This document shows positions 9,607 to 18,497 of a DNA stretch of 64,000 nucleotides, in pieces. The stretch's first letter is position 1. Each line of letters begins with the position of its first letter. Origin of the DNA: Syntrophaceae bacterium UBA6087 (lineage in GTDB: Bacteria; Desulfobacterota; Desulfomonilia; UBA1062); contig DIXF01000014.1 in the NCBI GenBank assembly GCA_002448235.1, positions 1-64,000 of the forward strand, written 5' to 3'. Under the pieces are notes generated by a model that saw only the letters and a list, made by a program, of their open reading frames with translations, was not told the origin of the DNA and did no database searches. Made by a program: the position numbers and the translations under genes.

Positions 9607-10487
9607 AGATCTGTCTCTCATGCGGGTGCGGCTTCATGTCGCACGACTGGGAATGTCCGGAATGCAGGAAGACGCCTCTCTCCAGGGAAGGGCTGCGTTC
9701 CTTTCTCGATGAGAAGGAACCCTCGTGCGAATTTTTCAATCCGGAGTATTATCCCCGGCTCTACCGTCTTGAAATGGGCAGTTTCTGGTTCCGGCATCGC
9801 AGCCGGCTTATCCTGAAAACAATGGAAACGTATTTTCCTTCCGCGGCTCATGTGCTTGAAATCGGCTGCGGAACCGGGTTCGTCCTGTCCGAGATCCGCA
9901 AGAAGCATCCCCGGATGACCCTGTCCGGGAGCGACCTTTTTTCTGAAGGCCTCCGTTTTGCGCGCACAAGGATACCGGATGCTTCTTTCTATCGGATGGA
10001 CGCCTGCCGGATGCCTTTTGACCGGGAATTCGACCTGATCCTTGCCCTTGACGTTCTGGAACATGTCGAGGACGACTCCCGGGCAATAGGCGAGATATTC
10101 AGATCGCTCAAACCGGGCGGCGGCGCTGTCGTCACCGTGCCTCAGCACCCGTGGCTCTGGACCATACAGGATGAAAAGGCCTTCCACAGGAGAAGATACA
10201 CCAGGCAGGAGCTCACGGCGAAGATGGCGGGCAAAGGTTTCCGGATAGTTTCCGTGACCTCGTTCATCACGCTGCTTCTCCCCGTCCTGATAATCTCCCG
10301 GATCTTCGCCGGGTTTGCACTGAACGGCCGGAAAAGAGAATATGACCCGTTGCGGGAGCTCAAGCTCAACCCGGTCATCAATGCCGTAATGGATGCTGTC
10401 TGCAAGGGTGAGGAGTATATCCTGAGGCATGGGGCGCACCTCCCTGCCGGGGGATCGTTGCTCTGCGTCGGCATAAAGGAGCAGTGA
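9603..10487 (+). CDS. Class I SAM-dependent methyltransferase with N-terminal zinc-ribbon-like motif
   Basis: A 294-residue protein. SAM motif I is VLEIGCGTGFV near residues 85-95, with LDVLEHVEDD as the post-I/motif II region. A Cys cluster at the very N-terminus (CLSCGCGF then CPEC) looks like a small zinc-binding knuckle, which sugar and polyprenol methyltransferases of glycan clusters sometimes carry. It overlaps the acetyltransferase by 4 bases (ATGA) and is followed at once by the aminotransferase. The substrate is probably a nucleotide sugar or glycan hydroxyl; this is inferred from context only. Confidence 0.8.
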   Translation: MKICLSCGCGFMSHDWECPECRKTPLSREGLRSFLDEKEPSCEFFNPEYYPRLYRLEMGSFWFRHRSRLILKTMETYFPSAAHVLEIGCGTGFVLSEIRKKHPRMTLSGSDLFSEGLRFARTRIPDASFYRMDACRMPFDREFDLILALDVLEHVEDDSRAIGEIFRSLKPGGGAVVTVPQHPWLWTIQDEKAFHRRRYTRQELTAKMAGKGFRIVSVTSFITLLLPVLIISRIFAGFALNGRKREYDPLRELKLNPVINAVMDAVCKGEEYILRHGAHLPAGGSLLCVGIKEQ

Positions 10488-10488
10488 G

Positions 10489-11637
10489 GTGGATGAGATA
10501 AAAACCAGAATTCCATACAACAAACCGTTTATCGTGGGGCAGGAGCTTTATTACATTGCCCAGGCAGTCATCGAAGGCCAGCTGGCAGGAGACGGGCCGT
10601 TTACGAAGCGCTGTCACGCGTGGCTCGAAGACCGCATCGGCTGCCGGAAGGCATTGCTCACCCATTCCTGCACAGCGGCCCTGGAAATGGCGGCCATGCT
10701 CTGCGACATCCAGCCGGGAGATGAAGTGATCATGCCCTCATTCACCTTTGTCTCGACGGCAAACGCATTCGTCTTGCGCGGAGCAGTGCCCGTGTTTGTG
10801 GATATACGGCCCGATACGCTCAATATCGATGAGCATCTCATCGAGAAAGCCTTGACCTCGAAGACGAAAGCCATTGTCCCGGTGCATTACGCCGGTGTCC
10901 CCTGCGCAATGGACGAGATCATGGAGACAGCCCGGAAGCGCGAAGTGTTCGTCATAGAGGATGCAGCACAAGCATTGCTTTCCATGCATAAAGGGACGCA
11001 TCTGGGAACCATCGGCCATCTTGGCTGCCTGAGCTTCCATGAGACGAAAAACATTATCAGCGGCGAGGGCGGCGCATTGCTTATCAATCATGATGTTTTC
11101 AAGGAAAGGGCAGAGGTCATCAGGGAAAAAGGCACGAACCGGTCGCAGTTCTTCAGGGGCGAGGTGGACAAGTATACGTGGGTCGATATCGGATCGTCAT
11201 ACCTGCCGAGCGAGCTGATCAGCGCCTTCCTCTTCGCTCAGATGGAACTGGCGGACAAGATAATCGCAACGCGCCGCGCAATATTTCATTCATACTATGA
11301 GCAGCTCAAGGAGCTGGAGGATGATGGCTGCTTGAGGCTTCCCTTCATCGATGACGGCAGCTCCAATAACGGGCACATTTTTTATATCATCGCTGCATCT
11401 CTTGCTCAAAGGGACCGTCTCATCGAGCACCTCAATTCGGACGGGATCAAGGCGATCTTCCACTATGTTCCGCTTCATTCGTCACCGGCCGGGAAGAAAT
11501 ACGGACGCACCGCAGGTAAAATGGATCAGACCGATGACTTGAGCGACAGGCTGCTCAGGCTGCCTTTGTATTACGGAATGAGCGAGGCCGATGTCCAGAG
11601 AATCGCCGGGAAGATCAAAGAGTTCTTCCGAACCTGA
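10489..11637 (+). CDS. rffA: dTDP-4-amino-4,6-dideoxygalactose transaminase (RffA/WecE)
   Basis: A 382-residue DegT/DnrJ/EryC1 PLP aminotransferase that matches RffA closely through the whole core: DEVIMPSFTFVSTANAFVLR, VPVHYAGVPC, EDAAQA and SFHETKN, where the Lys is the expected PLP Schiff base. RffA converts dTDP-4-keto-6-deoxyglucose plus glutamate into dTDP-4-amino-4,6-dideoxygalactose (dTDP-Fuc4N), the substrate WecD then acetylates. A GTG start one base after the upstream stop is the only fitting start. No dTDP-glucose synthesis genes (rmlA, rmlB) lie in the window, so its keto-sugar must come from elsewhere in the genome. Confidence 0.9.
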   Translation: MDEIKTRIPYNKPFIVGQELYYIAQAVIEGQLAGDGPFTKRCHAWLEDRIGCRKALLTHSCTAALEMAAMLCDIQPGDEVIMPSFTFVSTANAFVLRGAVPVFVDIRPDTLNIDEHLIEKALTSKTKAIVPVHYAGVPCAMDEIMETARKREVFVIEDAAQALLSMHKGTHLGTIGHLGCLSFHETKNIISGEGGALLINHDVFKERAEVIREKGTNRSQFFRGEVDKYTWVDIGSSYLPSELISAFLFAQMELADKIIATRRAIFHSYYEQLKELEDDGCLRLPFIDDGSSNNGHIFYIIAASLAQRDRLIEHLNSDGIKAIFHYVPLHSSPAGKKYGRTAGKMDQTDDLSDRLLRLPLYYGMSEADVQRIAGKIKEFFRT

Positions 11638-11661
11638 AGATTTTGAAAAATGGGCGAGTTT

Positions 11662-11686
11662 GATAGGGGAAGGATCAAACCCTATC
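11662..11686 (+). terminator. Weak hairpin after the aminotransferase operon
   Basis: GATAGGG and CCCTATC form a 7-bp stem around an 11-base loop, 24 bases after the stop of the rffA-like gene. No T tract follows, so factor-independent termination would be weak. Confidence 0.3.
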
Positions 11687-11705
11687 GCCGCGAGACTTTA
11701 ATCAA

Positions 11706-11734
11706 ATGACATGCTTGTATTAATTTGATATTAT
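11706..11734 (+). promoter_or_regulatory. Sigma-70-type promoter of gmd-fcl
   Basis: ATGACA and TATTAT are separated by exactly 17 bases, each matching consensus at five of six positions. The start of transcription would fall near 11741, about 45 bases before the gmd ATG. Confidence 0.6.
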
Positions 11735-11786
11735 CCGGAATTGTTATGGCTATGGATCCAAGAATATTTTCCCCGAGGGCAACAGC

Positions 11787-12905
11787 ATGAAAAAGGCTTT
11801 GATAACCGGAATCACCGGGCAGGACGGGTCATATCTGGCGGAATTCCTCCTGAACAAAGGATATGTCGTTCATGGCATCAAGAGGCGCTCTTCGAGCTTC
11901 AATACCTACCGGGTCGATCATCTCTACCAGGACCCCCACGAAAAGGATGTGCGGTTCTTCATGCACTACGGAGACCTCACGGACGCCACGAACATCATCA
12001 GGATCATCCAGGATGTGGAGCCCGATGAAATCTACAATCTCGGGGCGCAGAGCCATGTCCAGGTGTCGTTCGAAACTCCCGAATACACGGCTCAGTCGGA
12101 TGCCCTGGGGACCCTGAGGATTCTCGAAGCCCTGAGGATCCTCGGCATGGAAAAAAAGGCCAGGTTCTATCAGGCCTCCACCAGCGAGCTCTACGGGAAC
12201 GTCCGGGAGATCCCGCAGGATGAGAACACTCCCTTCTATCCCAGGAGCCCGTACGGGGTAGCCAAGCTCTATGCCTACTGGATAACGGTCAACTACCGGG
12301 AGGCCTACGGCATGTTCTCGTGCAACGGCATCCTGTTCAACCACGAGTCTCCTTTCCGGGGCGAGACGTTCATCACGAGAAAGGTGACCAGGGCGGCCAG
12401 CAGAATTGCAATGGGGCTTCAGGGCCAGTTGTTCATCGGCAACCTCAATGCCTTGAGGGACTGGGGCCATGCCGGTGACTACGTCGTCGCCCAGTGGCTC
12501 ATGCTGCAGCAGGACAAGCCGGACGATTATGTCATCGCCACCGGCATACAGCACTCTGTCCGTGACCTCTGCACGCTGGCTTTCGCAAAGGTCGGCATCG
12601 ACCTGGAATGGAAAGGCACCGGCATCGAGGAAAAAGGTATTGCCGTGAACATCAGGCCCCAAAGCGATGAATTGAAGGTACGGCCCGGCGACACGGTCGT
12701 CATGATCGACCCGCGGTATTTCAGACCTACCGAGGTGGAAACGCTCCTCGGCAATCCTGAAAAGGCAAAGAGGGAGCTCGGGTGGGAGGCAAAGATCACC
12801 TTCGAGGAGATGATCTCGGAGATGATCGAGCGCGACCTGGAAGAAACGAAAAGGGATCTCCTGTGCCTCAACAGCGGCTTTGCGGTGATGACGAGAAATG
12901 AATAA
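11787..12905 (+). CDS. gmd: GDP-mannose 4,6-dehydratase
   Basis: A 372-residue extended short-chain dehydrogenase. The NADP fold motif GITGQDGSYLAEFLL opens the protein, and STSELYG plus SPYGVAKLYAYW give the catalytic Thr/Ser-Glu and Tyr-x3-Lys. NHESPFRGETFITRKVTRAA (20 residues) is the substrate-binding stretch typical of Gmd. It turns GDP-mannose into GDP-4-keto-6-deoxymannose, feeding GDP-fucose synthase encoded by the next gene, which it overlaps by 8 bases. It is of full family length. Confidence 0.95.
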   Translation: MKKALITGITGQDGSYLAEFLLNKGYVVHGIKRRSSSFNTYRVDHLYQDPHEKDVRFFMHYGDLTDATNIIRIIQDVEPDEIYNLGAQSHVQVSFETPEYTAQSDALGTLRILEALRILGMEKKARFYQASTSELYGNVREIPQDENTPFYPRSPYGVAKLYAYWITVNYREAYGMFSCNGILFNHESPFRGETFITRKVTRAASRIAMGLQGQLFIGNLNALRDWGHAGDYVVAQWLMLQQDKPDDYVIATGIQHSVRDLCTLAFAKVGIDLEWKGTGIEEKGIAVNIRPQSDELKVRPGDTVVMIDPRYFRPTEVETLLGNPEKAKRELGWEAKITFEEMISEMIERDLEETKRDLLCLNSGFAVMTRNE

Positions 12906-13839
12906 GGAAGCAAGGATATTCATAGCAGGCCATCAGGGCCTGGTGGGCTCTGCTGTCAGGAGAAAGCTGGAAAGCGAGGGCTATCGCAACCTCATCTTCC
13001 GGCCGCATGCAGCGCTCGACCTCACCAGGCAGAAGGAAGTCGAAGACTTTTTTGCCGGGGAAGGGCCGGAATACGTGTTTCTCTGCGCTGCAAAGGTGGG
13101 CGGGATCGTGGCCAACAGCACCTATCCCGCGGAGTTCATCTACCGGAACATCATGATCTCCACCAACGTCATCCACACGAGCTATACCTGCGGCGTCAAG
13201 AAGCTTATCAACCTGGGTTCCTCATGTGTATATCCCAGAAATGCACCCCAGCCCCTGAAGGAAGAGTATCTCCTGAGCAGCCCCCTGGAGCCGACAAACG
13301 AGGCCTATGCCGTTGCAAAGATCGCGGCGATAAAGCTCTGCCGCTACTACAACGAGCAGTATGGCACGGATTTCATGTCGGTCATGCCCACGAACCTCTA
13401 CGGCCCTCAAGACAATTTCGACCTGGAAACTTCGCACGTCCTGCCCGCCCTTATCCGGAGATTCCACGAGGCAAAGGCCGAATCCGCCCCCCGGGTGACG
13501 CTCTGGGGCACGGGCAGTCCTTTGCGGGAGTTTCTCTTCATCGACGATCTTGCCGGTGCCTGCGTGTTCGTCATGCAGAATTTCCACGCCCGGGAGATCG
13601 GCGAATTCGTCAATATCGGGACGGGGTCGGACATATCCATAAGGGAGCTGGCACGCCTCATAGCCGGGATCGTGGGATACAGGGGCGAGATACTCTGGGA
13701 TCCGGCAAAGCCGGACGGCATGGCGAGAAAGCTGATGGATGTATCCAGGGTCAATGCCATGGGGTGGAAGGCGACCACAAGCCTCGAAGAGGGGATAAAA
13801 AAGACGTACGAATGGTATAAAAAGAATAAGTTTCGATAA
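12898..13839 (+). CDS. fcl: GDP-L-fucose synthase
   Basis: A 313-residue epimerase/reductase of the WcaG/Fcl family. The NADP-binding turn is AGHQGLVGSAV, followed by the family signature KLINLGSSCVYPR and the catalytic YAVAKIAAI (Tyr-x3-Lys). With Gmd it makes GDP-L-fucose from GDP-mannose; it performs the 3,5-epimerisation and 4-reduction. The overlap with gmd indicates coupled translation. The product would supply fucose, or a fucose-derived sugar modified by the methyltransferases downstream, to a surface glycan. Confidence 0.95.
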   Translation: MNKEARIFIAGHQGLVGSAVRRKLESEGYRNLIFRPHAALDLTRQKEVEDFFAGEGPEYVFLCAAKVGGIVANSTYPAEFIYRNIMISTNVIHTSYTCGVKKLINLGSSCVYPRNAPQPLKEEYLLSSPLEPTNEAYAVAKIAAIKLCRYYNEQYGTDFMSVMPTNLYGPQDNFDLETSHVLPALIRRFHEAKAESAPRVTLWGTGSPLREFLFIDDLAGACVFVMQNFHAREIGEFVNIGTGSDISIRELARLIAGIVGYRGEILWDPAKPDGMARKLMDVSRVNAMGWKATTSLEEGIKKTYEWYKKNKFR

Positions 13840-13916
13840 TTTTGCGGGATACGTACGATTGATAGTGTGTACTGCGGTATAGTTGGTTCCGGCAATTCAA
13901 AAAGGAGTTGAACGCG

Positions 13917-15371
13917 GTGGTGAGCATGGACGTGGAATCGGGCACAAAGGCAGCGCAGGAGTATCGGGCAAAGAGGATACATCACTGGGATTCGCTGGCA
14001 CAGAAATCGGATACGTGGTCTTCGAAAGGGGAATATTATCATAAGAGGATCAGCGAGATATTTCGTTTCCTCGTTCCCCCGGGTCTGAAGGTCATCGAGA
14101 TCGGATGCGGGAAAGGCGATCTGCTCGCCTCATTGCAGCCTTCGCACGGTGTAGGCCTCGACTTCTCCGGAGAGATGATCAGCCGCGCGCGGGACAGGCA
14201 TCCCGGTCTTCATTTCATCGAGTGCGACGCGCACGACATGACCATCGACGGCACATTCGATATCGTTATCCTTTCTGATACGGTAAACGATCTCTGGGAC
14301 GTACAGAGCGTTTTTTCGCAGCTGAAAAAGATCAGCACCCCCGATACGAGAATCATCATCAATGTGTTCAGCAGGGTATGGGAGCTTCCATTGTTGATTA
14401 CCCAGAAGATGGGGCTTTCGACCACCATGCTTCCGCAGAACTGGCTGACAATCCACGATGTCTCCAATATGCTCAACCTGACCGGGCTCGAGGTCATGAG
14501 AAGCTGGCAGGAGATTCTCTGGCCTATGGAAACCCCTTTCCTGGCAAAGGCACTGAACCGGTATCTCGTGAAGACGTGGCCTTTTTATTACTTTGCACTG
14601 ACGAACTTCATCATTGCGAAGATGCGCCCTGAGAAAGCGGAGCAGGAAAAGGAGCCGGTCGTGTCCGTCATCGTTCCGGCCCGGAATGAGGCCGGCAATA
14701 TCGACGAGATCTTTAACCGGGTGCCCGAGATGGGGGGCGGAACAGAATTGATCTTCGTCGAGGGAAACTCGAAGGACAACACGTATGCGGCTATCGAAGA
14801 AGCCATAAGAAAGCATCCGGAGAGAAACAGCAGGCTGTTCAGGCAGGAAGGCAAAGGCAAGGGCGATGCCGTCAGGCTGGGCTTCCGGAATGCCTCGGGC
14901 GATGTACTCATGATCCTCGATGCGGATATGACGGTCCCTCCTGAGGATCTTCCTCGCTTTTATGAAGCCATCCGATCCGGAGAGGGGGAGTTCATCAACG
15001 GCGTGCGCCTGGTGTATCCCATGGAGAAGCAGGCGATGCGGTATATGAACATGGTGGGCAACAAGTTCTTCTCCCTGGCATTCTCTTATCTCCTCGGACA
15101 GACCATCAAGGACACTCTGTGCGGCACCAAGGTTATCAGCAGGAGCAATTACGAAAAGATCGCACGGAACAGGGCGTATTTCGGGGATTTCGATCCCTTC
15201 GGCGATTTCGACCTCCTGTTCGGGGCGGCCAAGCTGAACCTGAAGATCGTCGAGATGCCCATCCGGTACCGGGAGCGGAAGTATGGAGAAACGAATATCG
15301 ACCGGTGGAGGCATGGCGTGATCCTTCTGCGGATGGTCCTCTTTGCGCTCAGGCGGATCAAACTTTTCTGA
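13917..15371 (+). CDS. Fused methyltransferase and family 2 glycosyltransferase
   Basis: A protein of about 484 residues joining two enzymes. Residues about 1-235 are a class I methyltransferase (VIEIGCGKGDLL, GLDFSGEMISRAR). Residues about 240-480 are a GT-A glycosyltransferase (VSVIVPARNEAGNID, then EGNSKDNT and ILDADMTVPPEDLPRFYEA, here the DxD region). The GTG at 13917 is chosen because AAAGGAG lies 9 bases before it; a TTG at 13908 would be only one base from that site. The fusion suggests that a glycan intermediate is glycosylated and methylated together. No membrane anchor is evident at the C-terminus. Confidence 0.8.
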   Translation: MVSMDVESGTKAAQEYRAKRIHHWDSLAQKSDTWSSKGEYYHKRISEIFRFLVPPGLKVIEIGCGKGDLLASLQPSHGVGLDFSGEMISRARDRHPGLHFIECDAHDMTIDGTFDIVILSDTVNDLWDVQSVFSQLKKISTPDTRIIINVFSRVWELPLLITQKMGLSTTMLPQNWLTIHDVSNMLNLTGLEVMRSWQEILWPMETPFLAKALNRYLVKTWPFYYFALTNFIIAKMRPEKAEQEKEPVVSVIVPARNEAGNIDEIFNRVPEMGGGTELIFVEGNSKDNTYAAIEEAIRKHPERNSRLFRQEGKGKGDAVRLGFRNASGDVLMILDADMTVPPEDLPRFYEAIRSGEGEFINGVRLVYPMEKQAMRYMNMVGNKFFSLAFSYLLGQTIKDTLCGTKVISRSNYEKIARNRAYFGDFDPFGDFDLLFGAAKLNLKIVEMPIRYRERKYGETNIDRWRHGVILLRMVLFALRRIKLF

Positions 15372-15386
15372 TCGGGGGAGGATAGA

Positions 15387-16124
15387 ATGGGCAGAGAGTT
15401 CAGCAACGAGATCGAGCACGGGAAGAAACTCGCACGGCATGACCCCGAACTGATATGGGGCTGGGGAACTCCTGCAGGGATGGTCCGTGCCGGGAGAAGG
15501 GCGCGGCTCATCGCAGAAGGAGCCGGCCTGGCGCCAGGCTCCCACGCACTGGAAATCGGATGCGGAACAGGGCTGTTCACCGAATATTTCTCCCGGACCG
15601 GGGCTTTTATCACGGCGGTGGACATCTCTGCCGATCTGCTCAAAGAAGCCCGGAGCAGAGGCCTGGACAAGGAGAGGGTCCGGTTCATCGAAAAGCCGTT
15701 TGAAGAGTGCGAAGTGGACGGTCCTTTCGATGCGGTCATCGGCTCGTCGATCCTGCACCACCTCGACCTCGAGCGGTCCTTTTCGAAGATATTCGATCTG
15801 CTCAAACCGGGGGGGATGATGAGCTTTGCCGAGCCCAATATGCTCAACCCGCAGATCTTCATTCAGAAGAACATCCCATGGGTCAAAAAAATGTTGGGAG
15901 ATTCTCCCGACGAAACCGCATTCAAGAGATGGCCGCTGGAATCGTTATTGAGGGAAAAGGGGTTCGCAGGCATCGACATCACACCGTTTGACTGGCTCCA
16001 TCCTCTTACCCCCGAGAAGATCGTCCCTGCCGTTTCAAGGATGGGGGCTGTCCTCGAAGGGATACCGGGTGTGAGGGAGTTTGCCGGGTCGCTGCTCATA
16101 AGGTGCATGCGGCCGCGTACATAG
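15387..16124 (+). CDS. Class I SAM-dependent methyltransferase
   Basis: A 245-residue enzyme with motif I ALEIGCGTGLFTEYF near residues 53-67, VDISADLL as the acidic ribose-binding loop and SSILHHLDLE around motif III. GGGGAGGA stands ahead of the ATG. It lies 15 bases after the fused methyltransferase-glycosyltransferase and is surely cotranscribed. A glycan or lipid-carrier substrate is likely from context, but no substrate-specific motif is seen. Confidence 0.8.
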   Translation: MGREFSNEIEHGKKLARHDPELIWGWGTPAGMVRAGRRARLIAEGAGLAPGSHALEIGCGTGLFTEYFSRTGAFITAVDISADLLKEARSRGLDKERVRFIEKPFEECEVDGPFDAVIGSSILHHLDLERSFSKIFDLLKPGGMMSFAEPNMLNPQIFIQKNIPWVKKMLGDSPDETAFKRWPLESLLREKGFAGIDITPFDWLHPLTPEKIVPAVSRMGAVLEGIPGVREFAGSLLIRCMRPRT

Positions 16125-16140
16125 AAAGATCCTTAATCAG

Positions 16141-18468
16141 ATGCAGAACGATCCCGGAGAAAGGTCTTTTGTGGAGCGATGCAAGCCTGTTTTGGCATGC
16201 CTGCTCATCGTCGCCGCGGTGCTCATCGTGTACAGTCAGGTTGTGACCCACGACTTTATAAGCTACGACGACGGGATATACGTAACGAACAATGAGTATG
16301 TAAAGGCCGGTCTGAGCCTGAGCAACATCAGGCAGGCGTTCAGCCTCGAAGGGTGCTCGAACAGGACATACTACCACCCCGTGACCTGGCTGTCGCATAT
16401 GCTGGATGTCGAGCTCTACGGTCTCGATCCGGGCATGCATCACCTTACGAACGTCTTTCTCCACGCGCTCAATACCGCGTTGCTCTTTTCCCTTCTTTTC
16501 TCTGCAACAGGATCGCTCTGGGCAAGCGTCCTCGCTGCTTCGCTTTTCGGGCTGCATCCGATCAATGTCGACTCCGTCGCCTGGCTCGCGGAAAGGAAGA
16601 ATGTCCTCAGCACGACCTTCTGGATGCTGAGCATCATGGCCTACCTCAGATATGCGAAGCGCAGGAGCTTCATGAGATACCTGCCGGTTCCCGCATGCTT
16701 TATCCTGGGACTGCTCACCAAGCCTTCCATTGTCGCGCTGCCCGGGGTCCTGCTCCTCATGGACTTCTGGCCCCTGAAAAGGATCCGGTTCGAAGGAAGC
16801 TTTGCGGGAAACATGAGGAACCTTGCCCGAGGCATCAGGGCAAAGGAATCGATCGGTCTGATCGCAGCGGAGAAGGTGCCGTTGCTCGCACTCTCTATTC
16901 TGTCGGTATACGTGTCCCGCCTCTCACTCCAGCACATCACGGTCCCGACGAGTGTTGTGCCCATGACTCTGCGCTTCGAGAATGCGGTCGTGTCATGCGT
17001 GAAGTACCTGGGGAAAATGCTGCTGCCGGTCGATCTGACTTTTTTCTATCCGTATCCTGTTCTTATACCGGTCTGGAAGGTGGCGGGCGCAGCAGCCATC
17101 GTTCTGGCCATCACGTTCTTCTGCGTGAAGGAAATGTCCCGCCGGCCGTTCCTCCTCTTCGGGTGGCTGTGGTATCTGGGAACGATCTTTCCCGTGCTCG
17201 GCATCATGCAGGGCGGACAGTGGCCCCAGATCGCAGAACGGTGGGCGTACATCCCTTTCATCGGGGGCTATATCGCGCTGAGCTGGGGGGCTGTCGAAAT
17301 CATCGGGCATCTCAAGGCCGGTGCCGGGGTGAAGGCTGCGGCTGCAGCTGCAGCTGCCGTCGCCTCGATTCTTTTCCTGTCGGGCATGACCTGGAATCAG
17401 ATCGGGTACTGGAAAGACGACTATTCCCTCTATACGCATGGGATCAAGGTCAACCCGGAGAATTTCGTGGCGCAGAACAATCTGGGGAGTGCACTGCTGG
17501 CAATGGACAGGGTTGACGAGGCCGTTGTCCATTACACCAGGGCCATCGACATCAGCCCTGACTTCCCGGAGCCCAACTACAATCTGGGAGTCCTGTATCT
17601 GAGGCAGAAGAACCCGGACAAAGCGCTCGGGTTTCTCAGAAGAGCCATCCAGCTGAACCCGAAGGACAGCGATGCATACATGAGCCTCGGCATTCTTTCC
17701 CTTGAAAGGGGAAGCGCGGACGAGGCCGTGAGCAGCCTCCTGGTTTCGCAGCAGCTCAATCCTCATAATCCCGAGATCTGCTTCAACCTGGGGATGGCAT
17801 ATTACCGGAAGGGAGACCTCGCTACAGCCACAGGCTATTTTTCACGGACAGTGCGGATCGATCCGCACTATGCCGAAGCTCACTACAACCTGGGCGTGAT
17901 TTTCGTCAACCAGATGAAGATTCAGGAGGCCGTCGATCAATTTTCCCGGACGGTCGCCCTGAACCCCCGGCACAAGGAGGCGCACTACAATCTGGGCAAG
18001 GCTTTCTCGGATCTCGGGAGGATGAACCAGTCCATATCCCATTATGCCGAGGCCCTTAAGATCGATCCGGGTTTTACTCCTGCACAGCAGCAGCTTGATG
18101 CCGAGAACAATAAAAAAACCAGGATCGAGAGCGCGGTACAGGACCTGGAGAAAGGGCTTGGTGCGAGACCCGGAGATACGGATGCCCTGAACAAGCTGGC
18201 GGTGTACTACTCGCTTCTCGGGAAGAACGACCAGGCCGTTTCAAGTCTGAAAAAGATCATCAGTGTCAAACCGGCCAGTCCCGATGCGTACTATAATCTT
18301 GCCTGTATTTATGCGAAAGAGGCAAGGATCGAAGAGTCGGTCCTGAGCCTCAAAAAGGCGATAGGCCTCGGCTTCAGCAACTGGCAGCTCCTGAAAACGG
18401 ACGGAGACCTGTATAATATCCGCACCACAGATTATTATGTGAGCCTGCTCGGCAGAATAGAGCAGTGA
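16141..18468 (+). CDS. TMTC-like multi-pass membrane protein with TPR repeats
   Basis: A 775-residue protein of the same family as those at 2014, 5559 and 18498. The first membrane span is followed by a loop with the Asp-Asp pair at 43-44 (FISYDDGIYVTNN) and then YYHPVTWLSHMLD and HPINVDSVAWLAERKN, the best-conserved stretches in the group. About ten membrane segments run to residue 420; TPR repeats fill residues 440-760, ending with the shared cap YYNLACIYAKE and GFSNWQLLKTDGDL. A run of alanines lies in the last membrane segment (KAAAAAAAAVASI). Inferred: a GT-C glycosyltransferase handling a lipid-linked sugar, with a TPR platform. Confidence 0.8.
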   Translation: MQNDPGERSFVERCKPVLACLLIVAAVLIVYSQVVTHDFISYDDGIYVTNNEYVKAGLSLSNIRQAFSLEGCSNRTYYHPVTWLSHMLDVELYGLDPGMHHLTNVFLHALNTALLFSLLFSATGSLWASVLAASLFGLHPINVDSVAWLAERKNVLSTTFWMLSIMAYLRYAKRRSFMRYLPVPACFILGLLTKPSIVALPGVLLLMDFWPLKRIRFEGSFAGNMRNLARGIRAKESIGLIAAEKVPLLALSILSVYVSRLSLQHITVPTSVVPMTLRFENAVVSCVKYLGKMLLPVDLTFFYPYPVLIPVWKVAGAAAIVLAITFFCVKEMSRRPFLLFGWLWYLGTIFPVLGIMQGGQWPQIAERWAYIPFIGGYIALSWGAVEIIGHLKAGAGVKAAAAAAAAVASILFLSGMTWNQIGYWKDDYSLYTHGIKVNPENFVAQNNLGSALLAMDRVDEAVVHYTRAIDISPDFPEPNYNLGVLYLRQKNPDKALGFLRRAIQLNPKDSDAYMSLGILSLERGSADEAVSSLLVSQQLNPHNPEICFNLGMAYYRKGDLATATGYFSRTVRIDPHYAEAHYNLGVIFVNQMKIQEAVDQFSRTVALNPRHKEAHYNLGKAFSDLGRMNQSISHYAEALKIDPGFTPAQQQLDAENNKKTRIESAVQDLEKGLGARPGDTDALNKLAVYYSLLGKNDQAVSSLKKIISVKPASPDAYYNLACIYAKEARIEESVLSLKKAIGLGFSNWQLLKTDGDLYNIRTTDYYVSLLGRIEQ

Positions 18469-18472
18469 CGCG

Positions 18473-18496
18473 AAAAACCGGCGGGAGACCTGCCGG
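18473..18496 (-). terminator. Rho-independent terminator of the 18498-20678 gene
   Basis: Read on the minus strand, CCGGCAGG-TCT-CCCGCCGG forms an 8-bp GC stem with one mismatch and a 3-base loop, followed directly by five T. It sits between two convergent TPR genes and starts within a few bases of the minus-strand stop codon. Confidence 0.7.
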
Positions 18497-18497
18497 A

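Noticed and set aside
14130..15761. A 543-codon minus-strand open frame across the fused methyltransferase-glycosyltransferase
   Set aside because: Long only because of the GC-rich coding strand opposite; it crosses two genes with strong motifs and has no family features.
17330..17365. A GCTGCAGCTGCA-type short repeat in the TPR gene at 16141
   Set aside because: It encodes a plain poly-Ala stretch in a membrane span; no sign of phase variation or frame change.
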